Shown here: piece after piece, positions 17,562-28,849 of the stretch
Layout of the letters: each line of letters starts with the position of its first letter
Numbering within the stretch: position 1 is the stretch's first letter
Source of the DNA: Flavivirga aquimarina
GTDB taxonomy: Bacteria; Bacteroidota; Bacteroidia; Flavobacteriales; Flavobacteriaceae
DNA length: 64,000 nt
NCBI RefSeq assembly: GCF_030540835.1
Contig: NZ_JAUOEK010000183.1
Location: forward strand, 59,701 to 123,700
Direction: 5' to 3'
The notes under the pieces: generated by a model
Databases searched by the model: none
What the model saw: only the letters and a program-made list of their open reading frames with translations
Told to the model about the DNA's origin: nothing
Made by a program: the position numbers and the translations under genes

Positions 17562-18062
17562 TTAGAGAAGTTGCTTGGTAATTTCGTAAAGCACTATATT
17601 AGTTGCTTGTACGACATTCATACTACTGTTTTGTCCGAACATATCGATATGAATAATAGCATCAGACAGACTTAAAATAGATTCAGATACACCAAAATTT
17701 TCATCACCAATAACCAAAGCAATAGGAGTTTCTGTCGAAAACTTAAACTCATGGATAGGATTACTAGTATCTGTAATTTCTAGCGAGATAATTTGATACC
17801 CACTGCTTTTTAAATTCTCAACAACATCTGAAGCAGACTCGACAACTTCAAACTCAACAGCTTTTTCAGTGGCTCTTGAGGTTTTAGTCATTTTTCGTCC
17901 AAGCGGAATCTGATCACCACAAAGGATGAGTTTTTCAATCCCAAAAGCATCAGAAACCCTAAACAAACTTCCAATATTAGGCGCATTCGTTACATTATCA
18001 CAAACTAAAGTAATAGGAAAAGTACGCTTTGTAAAGTTTGTAGTGTAATGGGTTAGTTGCAT
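17562..18062 (-). CDS. SpoU/TrmH-family RNA methyltransferase
   Basis: 166 residues, a single SPOUT domain. Motif 1 reads NVTNAPNIGSLFRVSDAFG near residue 23, motif 2 IALVIGDENFGVS near residue 112, and motif 3 IDMFGQNSSMNVVQATNIVLYE near residue 137. Asn/Arg in motif 1 and the NSSMNV serine match 2'-O-methyltransferases. A dispersed ACTGAATACTGA-type repeat lies right upstream of its start. Confidence 0.88.
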   Translation of the reverse strand: MQLTHYTTNFTKRTFPITLVCDNVTNAPNIGSLFRVSDAFGIEKLILCGDQIPLGRKMTKTSRATEKAVEFEVVESASDVVENLKSSGYQIISLEITDTSNPIHEFKFSTETPIALVIGDENFGVSESILSLSDAIIHIDMFGQNSSMNVVQATNIVLYEITKQLL

Positions 18063-18070
18063 TTTTGCTT

Positions 18071-18109
18071 AGTATTCAGTATTCAGTATTCAGTGGTAAT
18101 CAGTAATAG
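18071..18109. repeat. Short tandem array of the TATTCAG motif, dispersed repeat family
   Basis: AGTATTCAGTATTCAGTATTCAGT and a looser continuation lie just upstream of the methyltransferase gene. Related ACTGAA/ACTGAT arrays occur at 20089-20115 and 60102-60167. No coding role is visible. Confidence 0.7.
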
Positions 18110-18151
18110 TTGTAGCTTCTTTGCGTCTTTGTGCCTTAGCGTGAGATATTT

Positions 18152-18325
18152 TCAGTATTCATCAAATTTTACTTTGTATTTTAACAATAACCAAATTATA
18201 ATTGAAAGAACTAATAGAAATATTATAATTTTTAAAACTATAATACCTATTTCTTTTGACGTTATTTCTTCATCAGAATCAGTATAAAAAATAAATTCAA
18301 CTAGAGCTATTAAAAGATCCTTCAT
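18152..18325 (-). CDS. Small single-pass membrane protein
   Basis: An ATG at 18325 opens 57 codons: MKDLLIALVEFIFYTDSDEE, then a hydrophobic stretch of about 25 residues (IGIIVLKIIIFLLVLSIIIW) and a basic tail (LKYKVKFDEY). It begins 13 bp after the stop of the zinc-ribbon gene at 18339-18671 and on the same strand, which supports its being translated. The last codons overlap a TATTCAG repeat. Function unknown. Confidence 0.55.
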   Translation of the reverse strand: MKDLLIALVEFIFYTDSDEEITSKEIGIIVLKIIIFLLVLSIIIWLLLKYKVKFDEY

Positions 18326-18338
18326 TATATTATTCTAA

Positions 18339-18671
18339 TCATCTTACTCTTGACCTATTGAATAAGCTTGTTTTTTTATTTTGATCAACCCATATCCCTA
18401 TTGGAATAGTGCCGCTTATTGTACTAACTAAGCCAAAATCCCATAGGAAAATTGTAATGATAATAGCAAGAACAATACCTCCTATTATAATCATATAATT
18501 AGGTTCTGCATGTAACCTATTAATGTCTTTTTTTGTGTGATTTCCACAATGTTTACAGCGTTCATTAATTTCATTTTTACCATATTCTACTAAAAAGGCA
18601 TACCTGTCTGGTGCAGATGTTTTTAAATAATTCTCTTTTTTACAAGAGCTACAATAGTAACTTAATTTCAT
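18339..18671 (-). CDS. Zinc-ribbon membrane protein, function unknown
   Basis: 110 residues. CSSCKKENY near residue 8 and CKHCGNHTKKD near residue 39 form a CxxC/CxxC zinc-ribbon pair. One strong transmembrane helix follows (YMIIIGGIVLAIIITIFLW, about 59-77), then a polar tail. It lies 12 bp after the DUF4159 gene and 13 bp before the small membrane gene, so the three probably share a transcript with rsmE. Confidence 0.65.
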   Translation of the reverse strand: MKLSYYCSSCKKENYLKTSAPDRYAFLVEYGKNEINERCKHCGNHTKKDINRLHAEPNYMIIIGGIVLAIIITIFLWDFGLVSTISGTIPIGIWVDQNKKTSLFNRSRVR

Positions 18672-18683
18672 AGTATATAGGAC

Positions 18684-19325
18684 TTAATTTTCAAAAGCAT
18701 ATTTAACAATATTCGCCCCCATTTTAAGCGCTTTATCCCTAACATCCGCCGGATCATTATGCACTTCGGTATCTTCCCAGCCATCACCTAAATCACTTTC
18801 ATACGTAAACAATAATACAAGTCGGTCTTCCTGGAAAATTCCAAAAGCCTGAGGGCGTTTACCATCATGTTCATGAATTTTAGGCAAGCCTTTCGGGAAT
18901 TTATAAGGATCATTAAATATTTTATGGTTTACAGAGAGTTCAACCAAATCTTTATTGGGGAATACCTTTTTAAGTTCTTTGGTAATATAAGGTTGCATGC
19001 CGTAGTTGTCGTCTATGTGCAAAAAACCACCGGATATTAAATAATTTCTTAAGTTTTCGGCATCAGTTTCACTAAAAAACACATTACCATGTCCCGTCAT
19101 ATGTAATAATGGGAATTGAAAAATATCAGTACTACCAACTTCTACAGTTTGTGGTTTTGGTGCTATTTTAGTGTTTATATTTTGATTACAAAAAGTAATT
19201 AAGTTTGGTAATGCAGTGGGATTACCATACCAATCGCCACCACCTTTATACTTCAAAATAGCTAAATCTTGAGCAGTTAAGAGTAAAGAAAAAAGGGCAA
19301 AGAAAAAAGATAAATAAATCTTCAT
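18684..19325 (-). CDS. DUF4159 domain-containing exported protein
   Basis: 213 residues with a signal peptide (MKIYLSFFFALFSLLLTAQ). The body matches the DUF4159 pattern: LKYKGGGDWYGNP near residue 24, LLHMTGHGNVFFS near residue 73, GGFLHIDDNYG near residue 95, and YESDLGDGWED near residue 175. The fold resembles a glutamine-amidotransferase-like domain, but the role is unknown. It starts immediately after the rsmE stop. Confidence 0.85.
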   Translation of the reverse strand: MKIYLSFFFALFSLLLTAQDLAILKYKGGGDWYGNPTALPNLITFCNQNINTKIAPKPQTVEVGSTDIFQFPLLHMTGHGNVFFSETDAENLRNYLISGGFLHIDDNYGMQPYITKELKKVFPNKDLVELSVNHKIFNDPYKFPKGLPKIHEHDGKRPQAFGIFQEDRLVLLFTYESDLGDGWEDTEVHNDPADVRDKALKMGANIVKYAFEN

Positions 19326-19326
19326 A

Positions 19327-20031
19327 TTATTCGTTTATAAAAGCTACAGAATGACAAGCTACCATAGCAGCGGTTTCTGTTCGTAATCTGGTTTCACCCA
19401 AAGTTACAGGAATAAAATTAGTCTCAATAGCCATTTTTATTTCTTTAACAGAAAAATCGCCTTCAGGACCAATTAAAATAGTAATGTTTTGTTTTGGTTT
19501 TAGGGTATGTTTTAATGACTTTCTATCGGTTTTTTCACAATGAGCGATAAATAGATTGCCGCTAAAATCCTGTTTTAAAAAAGATTTAAAAGAAATAGCA
19601 TCGTTTAATTTTGGTAAGTAGCAGTTTAAAGATTGTTTCATAGCCGATTGCAAAATACGCTCGAAACGCTCCGGCTTAATAACTTTTCGTTCACTACGAT
19701 CACAAATAATAGGTGTAATGCTATCGATGCCAATTTCGGTTGCTTTTTCCAGAAACCACTCATAGCGATCGTTCATTTTTGTTGGTGCTACGGCTAAGTG
19801 TAGATGATAATCTCTTTTTGTCTGTAACGATTTAGCTATAACAACAGCCATGCACTTATTAATATTAGGTATAGTGATTTCGGCAGTAAATAACCAACCA
19901 TTACCATTAGTAATATATAATGTGTCTCCAACATTTTTTCGTAATACTTTAACAATATGCTTGCTTTCGTCTTTAGGAAAAGAAAATTGTTTTGTACTAT
20001 CTGTAATATCCGGATTGTAAAATAATTGCAT
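19327..20031 (-). CDS. rsmE: 16S rRNA (uracil-1498-N3)-methyltransferase
   Basis: 234 residues, the usual RsmE length. An N-terminal PUA-like part includes KDESKHIVKVLRKNVGD (residues 20-36). The SPOUT core shows KMNDRYEWFLEKATEIGID near residue 85, the SAM-knot motif ILIGPEGDFSVKEI near residue 188 and LGETRLRTETAAMVA near residue 212. Methylates U1498 of 16S rRNA in the assembled 30S subunit. First gene of a small leftward operon with the DUF4159 gene. Confidence 0.95.
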   Translation of the reverse strand: MQLFYNPDITDSTKQFSFPKDESKHIVKVLRKNVGDTLYITNGNGWLFTAEITIPNINKCMAVVIAKSLQTKRDYHLHLAVAPTKMNDRYEWFLEKATEIGIDSITPIICDRSERKVIKPERFERILQSAMKQSLNCYLPKLNDAISFKSFLKQDFSGNLFIAHCEKTDRKSLKHTLKPKQNITILIGPEGDFSVKEIKMAIETNFIPVTLGETRLRTETAAMVACHSVAFINE

Positions 20032-20088
20032 AAAGCGAAGATAAAAATGATTTACAATTTACGATTGATGATTTACAATTTTTAAATA

Positions 20089-20115
20089 ATACTGAACACT
20101 GATTACTGATCACTG
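20089..20115. repeat. ACTGAACACTGATTACTGAT dispersed repeat
   Basis: A short degenerate tandem of the same family seen at 18071 and 60102, in the spacer between rsmE and tsaD. Confidence 0.55.
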
Positions 20116-20124
20116 TGACCGCCA

Positions 20125-21147
20125 CTAAATCTTAAGCCTAGCCGAAGCCGTAACACTCTGTTCAGCAAAATTACCTTCCAAATACTTTAAATATCCAACT
20201 ATAGCTATCATGGCAGCATTATCGGTAGTAAATTCGAATTTAGGTACATAAGTCGTCCAGCCAAATTTTTGCTCCCCATCTTTTAAAGCTTGACGTATTC
20301 CAGAATTTGCAGAAACCCCACCACCAATAGCAATATGTTTAATCCCAGTTTGTTTAGAAGCCCGTTTTAGTTTATCAATAAGAATACCGATTATAGTATA
20401 TTGTATAGAAGCACAAATATCATTTAGGTTTTCTTCAACAAAATTAGGATTCGCTTTTACTTCGCGTTGTACAAAATAAAGAATAGCCGTTTTTAAACCA
20501 GAAAAACTAAAGTTTAAGCCATCTACTTTTGGTTTTGTAAACGGGAATGCTTTTGGGTTCCCTTGCTGTGCTCGTTTATCAATTTCAGGTCCAGCAGGAT
20601 ATCCCAAACCAAGTATTTTTCCGCTTTTATCATAAGCCTCCCCAACGGCATCATCAATGGTTTCACCAATAACTGTCATGTCAAAATAGCTTTTCACTTC
20701 AACAATTTGTGTATGTCCGCCAGAAATAGTCATAGCAATAAAAGGAAACGATGGTTTCTCAAAACCTTCCTCATCTATAAAATGAGCCAAGATATGTGCT
20801 TGCATGTGGTTAACATCAATTAATGGGATATTTAATCCGTAAGCTAAAGACTTTGCAAACGAAGTCCCTACTAATAACGACCCCATTAAACCCGGACCAC
20901 GAGTAAAAGCAATAGCATGGAGTTGATCTTTAGTGATACCTGCCTTTTTCAAGGCTTGATGTACCACAGGAACAATGTTTTGTTGGTGTGCTCTGGATGC
21001 TAATTCTGGAACCACACCACCAAATTCTTCATGTATTTTTTGACTCGCTATAACGTTGCTTAAAATTTTTCCGTTGTGTATTACAGAAGCGGCAGTATCA
21101 TCGCAGGATGACTCAATTCCCAGAATATAAATATTTTGTGAGGACAT
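20125..21147 (-). CDS. tsaD: tRNA threonylcarbamoyl transferase subunit TsaD
   Basis: 340 residues, standard length. Makes t6A37 in ANN-reading tRNAs with TsaB and TsaE. Visible are the N-terminal ILGIESSCDDTAASV, the metal-binding HMQAHILAHF near residue 113, ISGGHTQIV near residue 136, and GGGVSANSGIR near residue 272. Divergent from tamB across 163 bp, an arrangement common in flavobacteria. Confidence 0.97.
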   Translation of the reverse strand: MSSQNIYILGIESSCDDTAASVIHNGKILSNVIASQKIHEEFGGVVPELASRAHQQNIVPVVHQALKKAGITKDQLHAIAFTRGPGLMGSLLVGTSFAKSLAYGLNIPLIDVNHMQAHILAHFIDEEGFEKPSFPFIAMTISGGHTQIVEVKSYFDMTVIGETIDDAVGEAYDKSGKILGLGYPAGPEIDKRAQQGNPKAFPFTKPKVDGLNFSFSGLKTAILYFVQREVKANPNFVEENLNDICASIQYTIIGILIDKLKRASKQTGIKHIAIGGGVSANSGIRQALKDGEQKFGWTTYVPKFEFTTDNAAMIAIVGYLKYLEGNFAEQSVTASARLKI

Positions 21148-21310
21148 TAGTAAATATTAGGCACAATAATTGTTAATTTTGAAACAAAATAAAAATCTAA
21201 CCAAAGTTTTTATTCGTAAGTACAAAAATAGGGTATTCTTATTTTAAATTATAATTTACAAGGACATCAAAAAAATCTTAAAAATAGGGTCAAAAATAGT
21301 AGGCATTATT

Positions 21311-24300
21311 TTGCTGCTTTTCATCATTTTGATGCTTATACTTGCTATTCCCATAGTGCAAACCAGTTTAGGTAATTATGCAACAAAAAGGATAAATAAA
21401 GATTTTGGGACTAATATAAACATCGAGAAAATTGGTTTACAGCTAAATGGTGATGTAGAGCTTAAAAATATTTACATTGAAGATTACAGAAAAGATACCC
21501 TTATAAGCATTACCGAATTAAATACATCTATTTTAAATTACGGCAACTTATCCAAAGGCAAGTTAGAGTTTGGAGATATAGATATTATAGGTTTAGTTTT
21601 CAATATAAAAACATATAAGGGTACTATGGATACCAATTTGGATGTTTTTGTGGCAAAGCTAGAAGGAAACAATCCAAAGAAAGGAGATGGTAGCTTTTTA
21701 CTATCCTCGAGCGATGTATCTATTTATAATAGCATTTTTAGGCTATCTGATGGAAATAAAGAAACTACAGAAGTTCTCCATTTTAGAAATTTAAATATTA
21801 ATGCGACCAATTTTTTAATAAAAGGAAGTGATGTAAGTGCAAGAATTAACACATTATCTCTTTTAGATAGTCGTGGTTTGGCTATGGAAAATCTAATGAC
21901 AGATTTTGCATATACGCTAAAGGATATGACCTTTGCCAATCTAGAAGTAAAAACACCGCATTCTATTTTAAAAGGCGACCTAAAGTTTTCTTATAAAAGA
22001 GAAGATTTACAATTCTTTACAGATAAAGTTTTGGTTTCTGCAAGTTTTAAAGACTCTAACGTATTGTTAGACGAACTTAACGTGTTTTATGATGAGTTTG
22101 GTAACAATCAATCTGCTAAGTTTAATGCCAATATATCAGGTACTTTAAACGATTTAAAAGTATCAAACTTAAAACTGAATACGAATAGAAATACAAGAGT
22201 TTACGGTGATATAAACTTTAAAAATCTATTTAACAAGGAGAAAGACAATTTCTATATGAATGGAAGTTTTAGAAACCTGTCTTCAACATATAAAGACTTA
22301 AAAGCTTTACTACCGAATGTTTTAGGAGCCTCTATACCCACATCGTTTGATAGGTTGGGCATGTTTATAATTATTGGGAATTCACAAGTAACGACTTCTA
22401 AAGTTATAGCAGATGTTGAAATAATTACAGAATTGGGTTTTGTCGATTCTAATTTAGAAATAGCAAGGATTGATGATATTGATAATGCTTCATACAAAGG
22501 AAATATTGTTTTTGAGCAATTTGATTTTGGAACCTTTCTTGATGATCCTTCGGTTGGAAATGGCTCTTTAAATTTTGATGTAAACGGTAAAGGGTTTATC
22601 ACAGAAACTATTAACACTCAGGTAAAAGGAGATGTTTTCGAAGTTACATATAATGATTATAATTATAAAGGTTTAAAAGTTGCCGGAAACGTTAGAAACA
22701 AAATTTTTGATGGAAACCTTAATGTAAATGATAAAAATTTAAAATTAAACTTCGCAGGACTAATTGATTTTTCTGAAGCTGTAAAAAAATATGATTTTGA
22801 GGCTAATGTTGGCTATGCCAATTTAAAAGTACTAAACTTTGTAAAGAAAGACAGCATATCCATTTTTAAAAGTAGGGTAAAAATGAATATGAATGCCAGC
22901 GACTTTGATGATGCTTATGGTAAAATTTCTTTTAGTAACACATCCTACAAAAACCAAAATGATAATTACTATTTTAATAAATTTGAGGTGTTTTCGCGAT
23001 TTGAGAATGATACCCGATTTATTGAATTTAATTCCCCAGATATTATAGAAGGGGATTTAAAAGGGCGTTTTGTATTTAAAGATTTAGGGAAATTATTCGA
23101 AAATTCGTTAGGACACATTTATACCAATTATGTTCCGCACGAAGTAGCAACAAATCAAGGTATAGATTTTAATTTTAAAATTTATAATAAGATTATAGAA
23201 GTCGTTTATCCAGAAATAGAGCTCGGTAAAAATACATTTATACGTGGGCGTGTTGAAAGTGATGAAGAAAATTTCAAACTCACGTTTAAATCGCCAAAAA
23301 TTAGATTACTGGACAATTTTGCCAATAATATAGAATTACAAGTAGATAACAGTAATCCACTTTTCAATACCTATCTGGAAGTTGATAGCTTAAAAACAAA
23401 ACATTATAATGTTTCTAAATTCAATTTAATTAATGTTACAGTAAATGATACCTTGTTTATGCGTTCCGAATTTAAAGGAGGTAAGCGTAATAATGATAGT
23501 TTTAATTTAAGTTTTTATCATACCATTAACGAAGAAAATAAATCTGTTATAGGCTTTAAAAAATCGGATGTCACTATTAAAAATAATAAATGGTTTATTA
23601 ATGAAAATAAAGACAGATTTAATAAAATTTCATTCAATAAAGACTTAACAGATTTTGATATTGATAAATTAAAGATTAATAATAAAAACGAAGAAATTAA
23701 AGTCTCTGGTTTTATAAGAGACTCAACAGAAAAGGATTTAAAATTAAACTTTAAAAATGTAGATTTAGTAAAAATAACACCGGATATAGATAGCTTGGCT
23801 TTGGCTGGAAATGTAAACGGTGAACTGAATATATTTCAAAAAAATGGAAATTATTTACCAACCTCTAAAATTGTTATAGACCACTTAAAAGTGAATAATT
23901 TCTTATTAGGTTCTTTTGATGCTAATATTACAGGAAATGAAACACTTACTAACTATAAATTAGACGCTACTATTAAAAATGATATTTCAGAATCTTTTAA
24001 AGCAAAAGGAAATATTAGTGTGATAGGTAAACAATCTAAAATAAATGTAAATCTGGATTTCAATAATTTTAATTTGGTGCCTTTAAACCCATTATTAGAA
24101 GACGTTTTAACGAATATAAGGGGAGAGGCCACAGGCGATGTAAATGTAATAGGGAATATTAATCATCCAGATATCAATGGAAGTTTAACTTTAAATAATT
24201 CGGGATTAGGTATTCCATATCTTAATGTCGATTATAGTTTTCAGGACAAGGCATCAGTTACCTTAAAAAAGCAAAGTTTTATTTTTAACAAGATTCAATT

Positions 24301-25714
24301 AAGAGATACTAAATTTAATTCAAAAGGAGAACTCAATGGGTCGTTAAGCCATTTAAACTTTTCTAAGTGGAATTTAGATTTAGATATAAAAACACCTCGA
24401 CTGTTGGTGCTAGACACAAAAGAAGCTGAAGATGTTTTATACTATGGCACTGGTTTTATAGAAGGAAGAGCAAAAATATTTGGCCCTACAGAACAGTTGG
24501 TTATAGACGTAGTTGGAGAAACCAAACGAGGTACCGTATTTAAGATACCACTTAACGATGCCGAATCTTTTGGAGATAATACATTTATCCATTTTATAAC
24601 AAAAGAAGAAAAAGAAGCCAGACAAAAAGGGGAAGAAGTTGTTTTTAATGAGATTAAAGGCTTGGAGTTAGATTTTGATTTAGACCTTACCGAAGAAGCA
24701 GAAGTTGAAATTATTATAGATAAAAGTACAGGACATTCATTAAAAGGACGTGGTAGAGGTGGTTTATTAGTTGAAATTAATACGAATGGTAAATTTAAAA
24801 TGTGGGGAGATTTCTCTGTGTTTGAAGGTGTTTATAATTTTGCTTATGGAGGCATAATTCGAAAAGAATTTATTGTACAACCAGGGGGGACATTGGCATG
24901 GAATGGCGATCCGTTAAATGCCTTAATGGATATGAATGCTATTTATAAAACACAAGCTAACCCTTCACCATTATTAGATAACCCCATTAACAGAAGCATT
25001 CCTGTTGAATTAAATATTAGTCTAAAAGGCGATTTAGAGCAACCCGATCCAGATTTTAGTTTCCAGTTCCCTAATGTGAATTCAACCATTAAGTCCGAGT
25101 TACAATACCGTTTGGAATCTGATGATGATAGACAAAATCAGGCATTATATTTTTTAGCAACGGGAGGTTCTTTTAAGAATAGAGGAGCGGGCGATTTTAA
25201 CGTCTCTGGTACCATTACAGAAAGATTAAATGGTATTATTGGTAATATTTTTTCTAATGAAGATAGTAAGCTTAATATAGGTTTAAATTACGAAGCAGGC
25301 GAAAATAGACCGGAATATCAAACCGGAGACAGAGTTGGAGTTACTTTACAAACACAAATTAGCGACCGAGTACTTATAAACGGTAAAGTTGGGGTGCCGG
25401 TAAGTGGAGCAGGAGCCACCGAAACTGTTATTGCAGGAGATGTAGAAATTGATTTTCTATTAAACGAAGATGGCACACTAACAGCAAAAGTGTTTAACAG
25501 GGAAAATAGCATTAGAAATTTTGGTGATGAGATAGGGTATACTCAAGGTATCGGACTTTCTTATAATGTCGATTTTGATACCTTTAAAGAATTACTTCAA
25601 AACTTCTTTAAAAAGAAAGAAAAAGAAGAAGTCGTTCCACAAGAAAAAATAGAAGAAGAAGATGCCAATGCCTTACCAAATTTTATTACAGTAAAGCCTT
25701 CTACACAAAAATAA
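21311..25714 (+). CDS. TamB-like translocation/assembly module protein
   Basis: About 1467 residues. An N-terminal signal-anchor helix (ILMLILAIPIVQTSL) leads into long beta-taco/AsmA-like repeats and a C-terminal DUF490/TamB domain (from about residue 1100: GRGRGGLLVEINTNGKFKMW, EFIVQPGGTLAWNGDP, NVDFDTFKELLQNFF). It should bridge the periplasm and help lipid transport or outer-membrane protein assembly. The first canonical start is a TTG at 21311, but homologous N-termini begin about 14-15 codons earlier; that stretch is open here to 21248 without ATG, GTG or TTG, so the true start is uncertain. Confidence 0.88.
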   Translation: MLLFIILMLILAIPIVQTSLGNYATKRINKDFGTNINIEKIGLQLNGDVELKNIYIEDYRKDTLISITELNTSILNYGNLSKGKLEFGDIDIIGLVFNIKTYKGTMDTNLDVFVAKLEGNNPKKGDGSFLLSSSDVSIYNSIFRLSDGNKETTEVLHFRNLNINATNFLIKGSDVSARINTLSLLDSRGLAMENLMTDFAYTLKDMTFANLEVKTPHSILKGDLKFSYKREDLQFFTDKVLVSASFKDSNVLLDELNVFYDEFGNNQSAKFNANISGTLNDLKVSNLKLNTNRNTRVYGDINFKNLFNKEKDNFYMNGSFRNLSSTYKDLKALLPNVLGASIPTSFDRLGMFIIIGNSQVTTSKVIADVEIITELGFVDSNLEIARIDDIDNASYKGNIVFEQFDFGTFLDDPSVGNGSLNFDVNGKGFITETINTQVKGDVFEVTYNDYNYKGLKVAGNVRNKIFDGNLNVNDKNLKLNFAGLIDFSEAVKKYDFEANVGYANLKVLNFVKKDSISIFKSRVKMNMNASDFDDAYGKISFSNTSYKNQNDNYYFNKFEVFSRFENDTRFIEFNSPDIIEGDLKGRFVFKDLGKLFENSLGHIYTNYVPHEVATNQGIDFNFKIYNKIIEVVYPEIELGKNTFIRGRVESDEENFKLTFKSPKIRLLDNFANNIELQVDNSNPLFNTYLEVDSLKTKHYNVSKFNLINVTVNDTLFMRSEFKGGKRNNDSFNLSFYHTINEENKSVIGFKKSDVTIKNNKWFINENKDRFNKISFNKDLTDFDIDKLKINNKNEEIKVSGFIRDSTEKDLKLNFKNVDLVKITPDIDSLALAGNVNGELNIFQKNGNYLPTSKIVIDHLKVNNFLLGSFDANITGNETLTNYKLDATIKNDISESFKAKGNISVIGKQSKINVNLDFNNFNLVPLNPLLEDVLTNIRGEATGDVNVIGNINHPDINGSLTLNNSGLGIPYLNVDYSFQDKASVTLKKQSFIFNKIQLRDTKFNSKGELNGSLSHLNFSKWNLDLDIKTPRLLVLDTKEAEDVLYYGTGFIEGRAKIFGPTEQLVIDVVGETKRGTVFKIPLNDAESFGDNTFIHFITKEEKEARQKGEEVVFNEIKGLELDFDLDLTEEAEVEIIIDKSTGHSLKGRGRGGLLVEINTNGKFKMWGDFSVFEGVYNFAYGGIIRKEFIVQPGGTLAWNGDPLNALMDMNAIYKTQANPSPLLDNPINRSIPVELNISLKGDLEQPDPDFSFQFPNVNSTIKSELQYRLESDDDRQNQALYFLATGGSFKNRGAGDFNVSGTITERLNGIIGNIFSNEDSKLNIGLNYEAGENRPEYQTGDRVGVTLQTQISDRVLINGKVGVPVSGAGATETVIAGDVEIDFLLNEDGTLTAKVFNRENSIRNFGDEIGYTQGIGLSYNVDFDTFKELLQNFFKKKEKEEVVPQEKIEEEDANALPNFITVKPSTQK

Positions 25715-25872
25715 ACACTCATTTTTTGCCTTATTTACCAGATGTTTTCATCATAAAACGATTTTTTTTATTAACTAAAACGTTGTAGTTTACTAACTAA
25801 GATTAAAATAGGATAAATGCCATAGATATATGCATTTTGTTTATTAATTTTACCTGTAAATAACAAAGATTA

Positions 25873-27878
<2,006 letters not shown>

Positions 27879-27891
27879 ATTATTAATTTAG

Positions 27892-27940
27892 TCCACAGAA
27901 TTGCTTTTTGTTAAACAAAAGTAATTTTGTGGATTTTTTT
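27892..27940 (+). terminator. Terminator of the pfkA-gap operon
   Basis: TCCACA-AATT-CTTTT-type arms pair almost fully with ACAAAAG-AATT-TGTGGA around TAA (27892-27933), followed by seven T residues. It lies 13 bp beyond the gap stop. Confidence 0.85.
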
Positions 27941-27952
27941 ATATAAAAACTT

Positions 27953-28813
27953 ATGATTTTAATTGTAGATAGTGGTTCTACTAAATCCGATTGGATAGCC
28001 GTAGATAGTGAAGGGAATCAATTACTGGAAAAGATACGTACAAAGGGTCTTAATCCGGCTATTTTACCGGAAAAGAAGATAAAAAAAATAATAAAATCTA
28101 ATAGCCTATTAAAGGAGCACAAGAAAAGTGTCACCCATATTTTCTTTTATGGAGCTGGATGTGGTACCGTAAAACCTGTAGCACTTTTAAAAGACGTGTT
28201 ACAAGGTATCTTTGTTAATGCCCATATTGAAATAAACGAAGATACTATGGCTGCGATTTATTCTACAATTAATCACGACAAAGAAGCAGCAGTAGTTTGT
28301 ATTCTGGGAACTGGTTCTAACTGTAGTTATTACGACGGAGAGCAATTAGATCAACGTGTTGTGTCTTTAGGATATTCTATTATGGATGATGCTTCCGGTA
28401 ATTATTTTGGACGTCAATTAATTAGAGACTATTACTTTAATCAAATGCCAGAAGACGTTAAAATAGCTTTTGGTAGTAAATTTAATATGGAGTCAGATTA
28501 TATAAAGTATAATTTATATAAACAACCTAATCCTAATGCATATTTAGCAAGTTTTGCAGAATTTATGTTTTTACATAAAGATTCAGAATACACTATCAAC
28601 CTAATAAAAGAAGGTATTCGATTATTTGCTACAAATATGATTATGCAATTTAAAGAAGAGCTAAAAACAGCCCCAGTACATTTTGCAGGCTCTATAGCAT
28701 ACTTTTCACAAGAAGAAATTAAATCTGTGGCTCAAGAGATGGGCTTTACAGTTGGTAATTTTGCAAGAAGACCTATTGAAGGCTTAGTAGATTACCATAC
28801 AAAAAACCTATAG
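27953..28813 (+). CDS. N-acetylglucosamine kinase-like BadF/BadG-type ATPase
   Basis: 286 residues with the actin-like ATPase pattern: LIVDSGSTKSDWIAVD (phosphate-1) at residues 3-18, INEDTMAAIYS near residue 98, and CILGTGSNCSYYDG (phosphate-2) near residue 117. Flavobacterial relatives are called N-acetylglucosamine kinase or BadF/BadG/BcrA/BcrD ATPase. Substrate not provable from sequence. Starts 74 bp beyond the gap stop, behind a terminator, so it has its own promoter. Confidence 0.78.
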   Translation: MILIVDSGSTKSDWIAVDSEGNQLLEKIRTKGLNPAILPEKKIKKIIKSNSLLKEHKKSVTHIFFYGAGCGTVKPVALLKDVLQGIFVNAHIEINEDTMAAIYSTINHDKEAAVVCILGTGSNCSYYDGEQLDQRVVSLGYSIMDDASGNYFGRQLIRDYYFNQMPEDVKIAFGSKFNMESDYIKYNLYKQPNPNAYLASFAEFMFLHKDSEYTINLIKEGIRLFATNMIMQFKEELKTAPVHFAGSIAYFSQEEIKSVAQEMGFTVGNFARRPIEGLVDYHTKNL

Positions 28814-28849
28814 GTTTATTTATATTTTAATGTATTAAAACATTAATTT

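Noticed and set aside
18057..18287. 76-codon plus-strand frame
   Set aside because: It runs through the TATTCAG repeat and is opposite the better supported 57-residue membrane protein.
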